A DNA stretch of 10,650 nucleotides from DATARH01 sp035507475 (GTDB lineage Bacteria; Pseudomonadota; Alphaproteobacteria; ATCC43930; CGMCC-115725): positions 1-10,650 of the forward strand of contig DATJOB010000259.1 in the NCBI GenBank assembly GCA_035507475.1, written 5' to 3'. The position numbers and the translations under genes are program-made. The notes under the pieces are model-generated. The model was not told where the DNA came from. It searched no databases and saw only the letters and a program-made list of their open reading frames with translations. Shown here in pieces: positions 4,735 to 10,650 of this stretch. Positions within the stretch are counted from its first letter, which is position 1. Each line of letters opens with the position of its first letter.

Positions 4735-6558
4735 ATGGCGGCGGCCACCGAGGGCGCAAACAGCGCGCCGAACTACGACCTGATCGACCAGGCCGTCTAC
4801 GGTGACGAGGCGCAAGCGGATTACGGCGTCTCCGGCGCCGGCATCAAGATCGGCATCATTTCCGACAGTTTCGACAAGCTCGAATCCGGCCAGGACTACC
4901 AAACGGCCCTCGCCGACGGCCTGGTTTCTCCGGATGCGGTCTATTCGTCGCCCGGAGGCCTCGACAGCGATTCGTCGGGCGAGGACGAGGGCCTGGCGAT
5001 GGCCGAGATCGTCCACGAGATCGCGCCGGACGCGCAGATCTATTTCTACACCGGTATCCCCGGCGGGTCGTCGAGCGCCGGCGCGCTGGCGACGGCGATC
5101 AACCAGCTTGCCGCCGACGGTTGCAATGTCATCTGCGACGACCTCGACAATCCGAACGAGCCGTTTTACGAGGAGGGCGGCACCACCGACACGGCGATCA
5201 ACAACGCTGTCGCCGACGGGATCACCTACGTCACTTGCGCGATCAATTCCGGTGCCGATTCGTTTTACGAAGGCAATTTCCTGGCCTCGAACTTCACCTT
5301 GGCGTTGCCGGGTGAGACCGGCACCTTCAGCGTCTACAATTTCGGCACGGCGGGAAGCCCCAACGCATTCGACACCGTCACCGTGCCCACTGCGTTGCGC
5401 AGCCTCATCCTCGAATGGGACCAGCCGTTCCTGACCAGCGAGGGCTACGCCGCCGGCAACGGCTCGGCCTATAGCCTCGACTTCGTCCTCTATAACCTGA
5501 GGAACGCGGTCGTCGCCACCGGCCACGACTACAGCGGCACCACCAATGCCGTCGGGCTCGATCCGGTCCAGAACATTTCGAGCAGCATCGCGGCGGGGAC
5601 CTACAAGCTCGTCATCGTGCTCGACGGCGGCACGATCCCGGCCGGCGAGGGCGAGTTCAAGATCATCGGTGACGACAACAGCGACAGCCCGGTGACGTTC
5701 GCCGGCGGCGGGGTCGGCAGCGGCAGCACCTGGGGCCACAACGAGGACCCCTCGGCGATCACCGTCGGCGCCGCGCCTTACAGCGATACGCCGGCCTTCG
5801 GCGGCACGCTGCAGATGGAGCAGTTCTCCGCGTCCGGCCCCGGCGAATATCTCGTCGGCTCGACCGGCGCGCAGCTTTCGTCGCCGGTCAGCGCCGGCAA
5901 GACGAACATCACCGCGCCCGATGGCGGTTACACCAGCGACCCCGACATCTCGAATTTCTACGGCACGTCGGCGGCGACGCCGGCCGTGGCCGCGGTCGTC
6001 GCCGACATGCTGCAGAAGAACCCGGACCTGACGCCGGCGCAGATCGACAGCATCCTCGCCGAGACCGCGATAGGGTTCGGCAACAGCGACGTTGCCGGCG
6101 CCGGGCTGGTCGACGCGTTCGGCGCGGTCGCGGCGGCAAACCCGCTCGCCAGGAACGACGACACCAGCGGTACCCGGCTGGTCAGCCACGGCGGCATGGT
6201 CAATTTTCTCGGCAGCGGCGATCGGATCGTCGCGAGCGCCGGGACTGGACACTTCGCGCTAATCGGCGCCGACGACACGGTGGCCGCCGGCTTCGTGTCG
6301 GGCAACAGCGACGACCGCATCATCATGGGCGAGCAGAACGTCTTCTCGGAAGGGTCGGGCAGTTTCGCCGATACCGTCGTCGGCTTCGACCAGGCCGCGG
6401 GCGACCGCATCCATTTGACGAACGAAACCATACACCAGGTGGTGGCGCACGGGTCGTGGCTGGTGCATGGCGGTCAGGACGCGATGATCGCGCTCAACGA
6501 CGGGTCGACGATCCTGCTCAAGGGCGTGACCGACCTGAACGCGAGCTTCTTCACTTGA
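4735..6558 (+). CDS. Atypical subtilisin-fold (S8/S53-like) serine protease with type I secretion-like C-terminus
   Basis: A 607-residue predicted exoprotein. Residues about 35-470 form a subtilase-like domain: first Asp in IGIISDSFD (Asp44), oxyanion-region Asn in TCAINSGADS (Asn171), and nucleophile in YGTSAATPAVAAVVADML (Ser412). Where classical subtilisins have HGTxVA, this reads GEDEGLAMAEIVHEIAPDA (82-100), placing an acidic residue (Glu85) at the catalytic-His position, as in S53-like relatives; His94 lies in the following helix. A beta-rich insert (about 185-315, with LRSLILEWDQPF) separates Asn171 from the Ser motif. The end (about 540-607: ADTVVGFDQAAGDRIHL, ALNDGSTILLKGVTDLNASFF) resembles C-terminal domains of RTX-type exoproteins, though no clear GGxGxD repeats are present. 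The absence of a signal peptide fits type I secretion. ATG 4735 is fixed by GGAGG seven bases upstream and an in-frame stop directly before it. No T1SS transporter gene is nearby. Confidence 0.85.
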   Translation: MAAATEGANSAPNYDLIDQAVYGDEAQADYGVSGAGIKIGIISDSFDKLESGQDYQTALADGLVSPDAVYSSPGGLDSDSSGEDEGLAMAEIVHEIAPDAQIYFYTGIPGGSSSAGALATAINQLAADGCNVICDDLDNPNEPFYEEGGTTDTAINNAVADGITYVTCAINSGADSFYEGNFLASNFTLALPGETGTFSVYNFGTAGSPNAFDTVTVPTALRSLILEWDQPFLTSEGYAAGNGSAYSLDFVLYNLRNAVVATGHDYSGTTNAVGLDPVQNISSSIAAGTYKLVIVLDGGTIPAGEGEFKIIGDDNSDSPVTFAGGGVGSGSTWGHNEDPSAITVGAAPYSDTPAFGGTLQMEQFSASGPGEYLVGSTGAQLSSPVSAGKTNITAPDGGYTSDPDISNFYGTSAATPAVAAVVADMLQKNPDLTPAQIDSILAETAIGFGNSDVAGAGLVDAFGAVAAANPLARNDDTSGTRLVSHGGMVNFLGSGDRIVASAGTGHFALIGADDTVAAGFVSGNSDDRIIMGEQNVFSEGSGSFADTVVGFDQAAGDRIHLTNETIHQVVAHGSWLVHGGQDAMIALNDGSTILLKGVTDLNASFFT

Positions 6559-6605
6559 ACGCGACCGGTTTGGGTTGATGCGGCTTGCTTTGTCGTCGGT
6601 GCGCT

Positions 6606-6629
6606 AGCCGACCGGCGCGGCCGGCGGCT
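6606..6629. terminator. GC-rich hairpin between convergent genes
   Basis: AGCCG (6606-6610), a bulged A, and CCGG (6612-6615) pair with CCGG-CGGCT (6621-6629) around a five-base loop, giving a nine-pair stem with one bulge. It lies in the 70-base gap between the protease stop and the end of the minus-strand cassette and touches the last codon of the SMR gene. There is no T-tract on either side, so it is at most a non-canonical bidirectional terminator. Confidence 0.35.
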
Positions 6630-6970
6630 CAGGTCTGGTGGATGAGAAAGATGCCGCCGGCGATCAGGACGATGCCGGCGAACTGCGGCCAGCCGAGCGG
6701 CTCGTTCCACAGGTAGTGCGCGAGAATTGCGACGATGACGTAGCTCGCCGCCACCGAGGGAAACGCGACCGATACCGGCAGACGGTTGAGCGAGGAGATA
6801 TAGGCGATCGCCGCCAGGCAATAGATGGCGAGCCCAGCGATGGTCAGCGGGTTGAGGAATTGCGCGATGAGGCTCGGCGCGCCGACCGCGCCCGATTTGA
6901 GGACGATCTGCCCGGCAATGCCGAGCAGCACCGCGGCGGCGAGGCTGATATAGGCGAGCGAGGTCGGCAT
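6629..6970 (-). CDS. SMR/EamA-like four-helix membrane protein, putative polyprenyl-phosphate-sugar flippase
   Basis: A 113-residue protein with four predicted membrane helices (about 5-25, 40-60, 67-87, 93-111), the size and layout of small multidrug resistance proteins. TM1 (SLAAAVLLGIAGQIVLKSG) lacks the membrane Glu that drug-exporting SMR members such as EmrE need, and the Q-x-x-x-K pattern there recalls ArnE/ArnF-type subunits. WNEPLGWPQFAGIVLIAGGIFLI is the typical last-helix segment of this superfamily. The start ATG 6970 has GGAG eight bases upstream, inside the end of the glycosyltransferase gene; only four bases separate the two genes. As the last gene of a cassette with a polyprenyl-phosphate glycosyltransferase and a GT-C enzyme, the likely job is moving a lipid-linked sugar from the cytosolic to the periplasmic face. 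That role is inferred from context; a general small-molecule transporter is the alternative. Confidence 0.8.
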   Translation of the reverse strand: MPTSLAYISLAAAVLLGIAGQIVLKSGAVGAPSLIAQFLNPLTIAGLAIYCLAAIAYISSLNRLPVSVAFPSVAASYVIVAILAHYLWNEPLGWPQFAGIVLIAGGIFLIHQT

Positions 6971-6974
6971 CGCG

Positions 6975-7964
6975 TCAGCTCCGGCGCAGCCGCACCGGCT
7001 TCGGCGCGGCCTCCGCGGCAGCCGCGCTGCGGATCACGCTGCGCACGATCGATTGCGGCTTGCCGTTGGCGGTGAGGTAGAGCCGGCCGAGATATTCGCC
7101 GACGATGCCGAGGATCATCAGCTGCACGCCGGAGAGCAGCAGCACCGCGACAAACAGCGAAGCCCAGCCTTCGGGCGGCGAGAAGAACAGCGCCTCGACC
7201 ATCGCCGCCACGCCGCCGAGCGCGCCGAGCATGCTGAGCGCGAACCCGGTCAGGGTGCTGATCCGCAGCGGCATCACCGAGAAGTTGACGAACATGCTCA
7301 TCCACAGCCGCAACAGGCGGCGCAGCGTGTAGTTGCTGCGGCCGACCGCGCGCGGCAGGTGGGTGACGAGCAGCCGGTCGATGTTCTGCGTCACCTGCAG
7401 GATGAGGCCGTCGACATAGGGGAAGGGGCCCTCGTAACGGGTGATCTCCTTGACGACAAAGGCGCTCATGCAGCGGAAGCTCGACAAATAGAGGTCCTTC
7501 GGCTTGTCGAGCACGAAGCTCGCGACCCAGTTGGTGAAGTCGCTGCCGAGGTTGCGCCAGCGCGCGTGCTGCCGCTCGTCGTAATAGGTGTAGACGACGT
7601 CGCGGCCGGTCTCCTGGGCGTAGGCGAGGAGGCGCGTGACCTCTTCCGGCGGGTTCTGCAGGTCGTCGTCCATGTTGATGACGTGGGCGCCGCGCGCCTG
7701 GCGCAGCCCGGCCATCACCGCGTTGTGCTCGCCGAAATTGCGCGACAGATCGATCAGCGTGATCGGCACCCGCCCGGCGCGGGCGACGAGCTCGCGGCAG
7801 ACCGCGAGGCTGTCGTCGGGGCTGCCGTCGTTGACCAGCACGATCTCGTGCCCGCCGGCGATGTCGAGCGCCTCGAGCGCGCCGACCAATTCGCCGACGC
7901 TCTTCGCCCCGTTATAGACCGGGATGACGACGGAGAGTGCGAAAGCCGCCGCGGCGTCAGCCAT
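6975..7964 (-). CDS. GT2 polyprenyl-phosphate glycosyltransferase (ArnC/GtrB/DPM-like)
   Basis: A 329-residue inner-membrane enzyme expected to transfer a sugar from a nucleotide donor to undecaprenyl phosphate on the cytosolic face. The GT-A domain has the opening strand LSVVIPVYNG, VLVNDGSPDDS (residues 42-52), IDLSRNFGEHNAVMAGL and the metal-binding MDDDLQNPPEE (98-108; Asp99-Asp101). The juxtamembrane GRSNYTLRRLLRLW (208-221) and two C-terminal helices (about 235-260 and 268-290, ending GIVGEYLGRLY) are the hallmark of the ArnC/GtrB/DPM1 group, and length matches ArnC (about 320). The start ATG 7964 overlaps the methyltransferase stop by eight bases, with GGAGG (7975-7971) six bases upstream, so translation is coupled. 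The C-terminal Ala/Arg-rich tail is variable. The sugar cannot be read from sequence. Confidence 0.93.
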   Translation of the reverse strand: MADAAAAFALSVVIPVYNGAKSVGELVGALEALDIAGGHEIVLVNDGSPDDSLAVCRELVARAGRVPITLIDLSRNFGEHNAVMAGLRQARGAHVINMDDDLQNPPEEVTRLLAYAQETGRDVVYTYYDERQHARWRNLGSDFTNWVASFVLDKPKDLYLSSFRCMSAFVVKEITRYEGPFPYVDGLILQVTQNIDRLLVTHLPRAVGRSNYTLRRLLRLWMSMFVNFSVMPLRISTLTGFALSMLGALGGVAAMVEALFFSPPEGWASLFVAVLLLSGVQLMILGIVGEYLGRLYLTANGKPQSIVRSVIRSAAAAEAAPKPVRLRRS

Positions 7965-8709
7965 TCGGCGCCTCCGCCTTGGCGGCGACCGCGACGATCG
8001 AGCCGCCGAACGGGAAGCGCAGACCGGCGCGCATCAGCGCGCGTTCCAGCGCGGTGGCGGCGCGGCACACGGTCTCGACGAGCGCCGGCTGCAGCGTGAC
8101 ATCGCTTCCCGAACCCCCCGGCAGCAGCTTGCGCGTCGCGACCATCACAGGAAACAGCACCATGTTCCAATAGCTGGCGAAAACCGGGCGAAAGCCGGCG
8201 CGCCGCAGCAGCCGCACGACGTCGCCCCTGGTATAGCGGCGTGCATTGTAGACCGCCGCGTCATGCCGCGACATCAGCCAGCGATAGGCGGGCAGGTTGA
8301 CGATGAGGATGCCGTCGGCGGCGAGGCAGCGGTGGAACTGGGCGAGCGCGCCGGCCTCGTCGACGTCGCGATGGCACAGCACGTCGAGACTGACGATCGC
8401 GCCGAAGGCGCCGTCCGCAAAAGGCAGCGCGTTGACCGAGCCGGCGCAGATCGGGCGCGCGCTCTTGTCGCGCGCCCAGCGGCACGCGGTCTGGCTGGCG
8501 TCAACGCCGACCGCGTCCGTGGCGGGCGATTCCCGCGCGAGCCGCGCAAGGAACCCGCCGGTGCCGCAGCCCGCGTCGAGCAGCGGCCGGCCGCCGTCGC
8601 GGGCCGGCGCCCAGCGCCGGTGCAGCATCGCCAGGTTGGCGTGCAGCGCGGCGAACCACCACATCCGGTCCTCGACGCGGTGCAGCCGTTCGTACTCGAC
8701 GGGTTCCAG
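7957..8709 (-). CDS. Class I SAM-dependent methyltransferase, probable CTG start
   Basis: A roughly 250-residue Rossmann-fold methyltransferase (Methyltransf_11/25-like). Motif I is LLDAGCGTGGFLARL (about residues 43-57), the acidic residue ending strand two is in GVDAS (Asp70), and then come IVSLDVLCHRDVDEAGALAQFHRCLAADGILIVNLPAY and the SRHDAAVYNARRYTRGDVVRLL block. The N-terminus EYERLHRVEDRMWWF matches the 'EY..L...ED.HWWF' opening of this group, which requires a start near 8709. No ATG, GTG or TTG exists there; the codon is CTG, with GAGGGAG (8723-8717) seven bases upstream. The alternatives are GTG 8880, which adds a 57-residue Arg-rich stretch and overlaps the previous gene by 133 bases, and ATG 8664, which deletes the conserved opening. 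It lies between the GT-C and GT2 genes and probably methylates a sugar, lipid carrier or glycan; the acceptor is unknown. Confidence 0.88.
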   Translation of the reverse strand: MEPVEYERLHRVEDRMWWFAALHANLAMLHRRWAPARDGGRPLLDAGCGTGGFLARLARESPATDAVGVDASQTACRWARDKSARPICAGSVNALPFADGAFGAIVSLDVLCHRDVDEAGALAQFHRCLAADGILIVNLPAYRWLMSRHDAAVYNARRYTRGDVVRLLRRAGFRPVFASYWNMVLFPVMVATRKLLPGGSGSDVTLQPALVETVCRAATALERALMRAGLRFPFGGSIVAVAAKAEAPNG

Positions 8710-8716
8710 CCGCGCA

Positions 8717-8723
8717 CTCCCTC
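8717..8723 (-). promoter_or_regulatory. Ribosome-binding site that points to the CTG start of the methyltransferase
   Basis: On the minus strand GAGGGAG reads from 8723 to 8717 and leaves seven bases before CTG 8709. It lies in the 38-base spacer between the stop of the GT-C gene and that codon, where no other start codon in frame is available. It is therefore the main evidence for choosing this start. Confidence 0.5.
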
Positions 8724-8747
8724 GGCAGACCGGCAGATCGAGCGGCG

Positions 8748-10493
8748 CTAATAGGCCGAGAGCGCGGGGCGACGCAACCCGCTGCCGGCGAGCGGCCGGT
8801 GCGCCAGCCGCTGCTCGGCGACCGCCTCGCGGTGATCGACGACGACCGACAGCAGCGCCCCCATGCGCTTGACCTCGCACACCGGCTGGTCGCCGAGCGC
8901 GCGATCGGTGTCCGCCAGCGTGAAGCCGATCACGAAATCGGCGTTCTTCGGGTCGGTCACCGAGCGGAAATTAGGCGGGAAATAATAGCGGGCCGAGACG
9001 ATCGGCCCGTCCACCGCGACGGTGAATTCGCGCTCCTCGAAATCGGCGCCGTATTGCCGGCGCAGCTGCGCCTCGAGCCCGCGCACCGCCTCGGCGAACG
9101 AGTTGGCCCAGTAGTCGAGCTTGAAGCGGTGTTCCGCGCCCGCCACGCCGCCGACGAAGCCGTTGTAATAGACGTACTGGTCGGGGTGCAGCATGACCAT
9201 GACCGACAGGTGCGCCACTCCGTAGAGCCCGAGCGCACCGTATACCGGCACGCGGTAGGCGAAGCCGGCGAGCTGGCGCAGCGCGGCTTCGCCGACCAGC
9301 GCCGTCGCCACCGCGATCGGCGGCAGGAGGAAGAGGAAATGCCGCATGCCGTTGAACAGCACCGCCCTCGCGGCGATCGCATAGACCACCGGAAAGACGA
9401 TCGCAAAGCCCAGCATGAACAGCGGCAGCACCCGCTCGCAGCGCCAGTTTCCGCCGCGCGCCAGCAGCAGCACCGCGACGATCGGGGCAGCCAGCAGCAG
9501 CGCGAGGATCAGCTCGGGCAGGTCGAGGCCGATGAATACCGGCAGGTAGTCCCACGGCAGGCTCGATGCCGCGAAGAGCCGGCCATCGAACAGCACCTTC
9601 GCCCAGAAGATCTCGTTCGAGAATGTCGCCAGCGCCTGCAGCGGGCGATGGATCGGGTCGCCCTGCGCCCACGGCCAGAACACCAGCATCACGGCGTAGC
9701 CGATCGCCGCCCCCGGGAGGAAGATGCGCCACGCGCTCTGCCACCCGATGCTGACGAGCAGCCGCAAACGCCGTGCCGCGATCGCCTGCCACACCCCCCA
9801 AAGCGACAGCATCAGCCCGAGATAGCAGAGCAGCAACAGCCCGCCGACCCGCACGGCCATCGCCGCCCCGGTCGCGAGGCCGAGCTTGACGACCAGCCGC
9901 CACGGCGGCGCCGGCAGAAACGGCACCAGGCGCACCATGTAATAGATCGCCCAAATGCATCCCACCGCGAATGGGATATCCTTGGGATTGTTGAACATTT
10001 GGCCGTAGTAATTGGGGATCAGCAAGAGGAACGCCGCGGCGATCAGCCCGGCGCGCGGGCCGCCGAGCCGGCGCCCGAGCTTCCAGGCGCCGCACAGGCC
10101 GAGGATGCCGACGAGGCCGTTCAGCAGATGGCGGGTCTCGAACACGCCGAGCGGCGAGAAGCGGTTGACGATCGCCGCGCCGAGGTCGAACAGCGCGCCG
10201 TAATTGTACATGTCGGCATAGCGGAAGAGCAGCTGCCACTGCGGCGGGTGGGCAAGGCCGAGCAGCCACAGGTAATAGGTGAGGACGAGGTTGCCGTACC
10301 AGTTCTGGACGTCCTCGTCCCAGGTGACGCCGTAGTCCCGGAAGGTCGCCAGCACCAGCAGGAACGCGCCGACGACCAATGCGACGGTGAGCCGCTCCCA
10401 GCGGCCGCAGCGCGACCAGCGCCGCCCCAGCGCGCCCAATACGGGACGGATCGCGCCACCCGCGGCGCGGTACAAGGTTCGAGGGTCGGCCAT
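8748..10493 (-). CDS. GT-C family (GT39/ArnT-like) integral membrane glycosyltransferase
   Basis: A 581-residue polytopic inner-membrane protein expected to take sugar from a polyprenyl-phosphate donor and attach it to an envelope acceptor on the periplasmic side. The first helix (about 34-50) is followed by a periplasmic loop with DYGVTWDEDVQNWYGN (53-68), whose acidic pair Asp59/Glu60 corresponds to the catalytic Asp/Glu position in the PMT_2/ArnT group. RHLLNGLVGILGL, LGGPRAGLIAAAFLLLIPNY and the FNNPKDIPFAVG motif (167-178) are further family features. About ten hydrophobic helices extend to roughly residue 460 and a soluble C-terminal domain of about 120 residues follows (with EREFTVAVDGPIVSARYYF). 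The start is placed at ATG 10493 (MADPRTLYRA); the frame is open to 10601, but the extra 36 residues are Arg/Ala-rich and unlike a membrane N-terminus. There is only a weak AAGAG upstream. It is the first gene of the cassette. Confidence 0.87.
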   Translation of the reverse strand: MADPRTLYRAAGGAIRPVLGALGRRWSRCGRWERLTVALVVGAFLLVLATFRDYGVTWDEDVQNWYGNLVLTYYLWLLGLAHPPQWQLLFRYADMYNYGALFDLGAAIVNRFSPLGVFETRHLLNGLVGILGLCGAWKLGRRLGGPRAGLIAAAFLLLIPNYYGQMFNNPKDIPFAVGCIWAIYYMVRLVPFLPAPPWRLVVKLGLATGAAMAVRVGGLLLLCYLGLMLSLWGVWQAIAARRLRLLVSIGWQSAWRIFLPGAAIGYAVMLVFWPWAQGDPIHRPLQALATFSNEIFWAKVLFDGRLFAASSLPWDYLPVFIGLDLPELILALLLAAPIVAVLLLARGGNWRCERVLPLFMLGFAIVFPVVYAIAARAVLFNGMRHFLFLLPPIAVATALVGEAALRQLAGFAYRVPVYGALGLYGVAHLSVMVMLHPDQYVYYNGFVGGVAGAEHRFKLDYWANSFAEAVRGLEAQLRRQYGADFEEREFTVAVDGPIVSARYYFPPNFRSVTDPKNADFVIGFTLADTDRALGDQPVCEVKRMGALLSVVVDHREAVAEQRLAHRPLAGSGLRRPALSAY

Positions 10494-10650
10494 CAACCGG
10501 CTCTTAGACGCAGCCCCTGAAACGGTCCTTCTCGCGCCCGGCGATTTCGCCCCCCGCTGGACCTGGCGGAATCCTTGCGCCGAGGCGGCGCGGGCTGTCA
10601 AGCCGAACGGCCGGTGCGGGCGCTTTGCCGCGGCTCATCCGGCGGCGGTA

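Noticed and set aside
4528..6252. Long open frame (574 codons) on the minus strand opposite the protease gene
   Set aside because: It is an antisense shadow of a GC-rich gene: the product is Arg/Ala/Gly/Val/Asp repetitive with no recognisable motif, while the plus strand holds clear protease motifs and a strong ribosome-binding site.
6330..6480. Classical RTX calcium-binding repeats in the protease C-terminus
   Set aside because: No consecutive GGxGxDxx nonapeptides can be read; only scattered G-D-D/N-S-D-D fragments occur.
7053..8099. Plus-strand open frame (348 codons) opposite the GT2 gene
   Set aside because: Same mirror effect; no domain is recognisable and the minus-strand GT2 motifs are unambiguous.
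8799..10520. Long open frame (573 codons) on the plus strand opposite the GT-C gene
   Set aside because: The product is a low-complexity His/Arg/Gln/Glu-rich string, the typical mirror of a hydrophobic membrane protein in high-GC DNA.
10494..10650. Perfect TTGACA on the minus strand (10601-10596) upstream of the glycosyl cassette
   Set aside because: No acceptable -10 follows at 15-19 bases (best is AAGGAT), so I do not call a promoter. The 157 bases to the window edge otherwise show no gene I can support.

Overview
The window is GC-rich chromosomal DNA, almost certainly from an alphaproteobacterium. The pointers are a COQ9-family gene (otherwise mainly mitochondrial), a transhydrogenase beta subunit of alphaproteobacterial type, an S21 protein of the 'VRDNNVDQALRALKKKMQREG' type, and an intergenic palindrome of a kind common in that class. 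I cannot assign an order or genus. Ten complete genes and one truncated gene fill nearly the whole window, and no gene-free stretch exceeds 250 bases.

Left part (1-4488), housekeeping and metabolic genes in several short units: the 3' end of pntB; a palindromic repeat; an orphan ABC-type substrate-binding protein; rpsU, convergent with it; then def (peptide deformylase) overlapping a COQ9-family gene in a tight two-gene operon. Opposite these lie a 2H-phosphoesterase-like gene whose first catalytic His appears to be lost, and a glutathione S-transferase.

Middle (4489-6558): a 246-base intergenic region with a candidate sigma-70 promoter and a perfect 7-bp inverted repeat across its -10, followed by a 607-residue protease-like exoprotein. 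It has a subtilisin fold (Asp and GTSAATP Ser motifs), but the usual His motif is replaced by a 'DEG' acidic motif, as in the S53-like/atypical S8 proteins. It lacks an N-terminal signal peptide and ends in a domain typical of type I secreted proteins.

Right part (6629-10493, minus strand): a compact four-gene cassette, in transcription order a GT-C (GT39/ArnT-like) integral membrane glycosyltransferase, a class I SAM methyltransferase, an ArnC/GtrB-like polyprenyl-phosphate glycosyltransferase and a four-helix SMR-like putative flippase. Together these could load a sugar on a polyprenyl phosphate, flip it across the inner membrane and transfer it to an envelope acceptor, with a methylation step. 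The methyltransferase appears to start at a CTG codon behind a strong ribosome-binding site.

The best candidates for something under-described are the atypical Glu-containing subtilisin-fold exoprotein and the glycosyl-transfer cassette. Both belong to recognisable superfamilies; I see no wholly new system, CRISPR array, tRNA/rRNA gene or insertion sequence.
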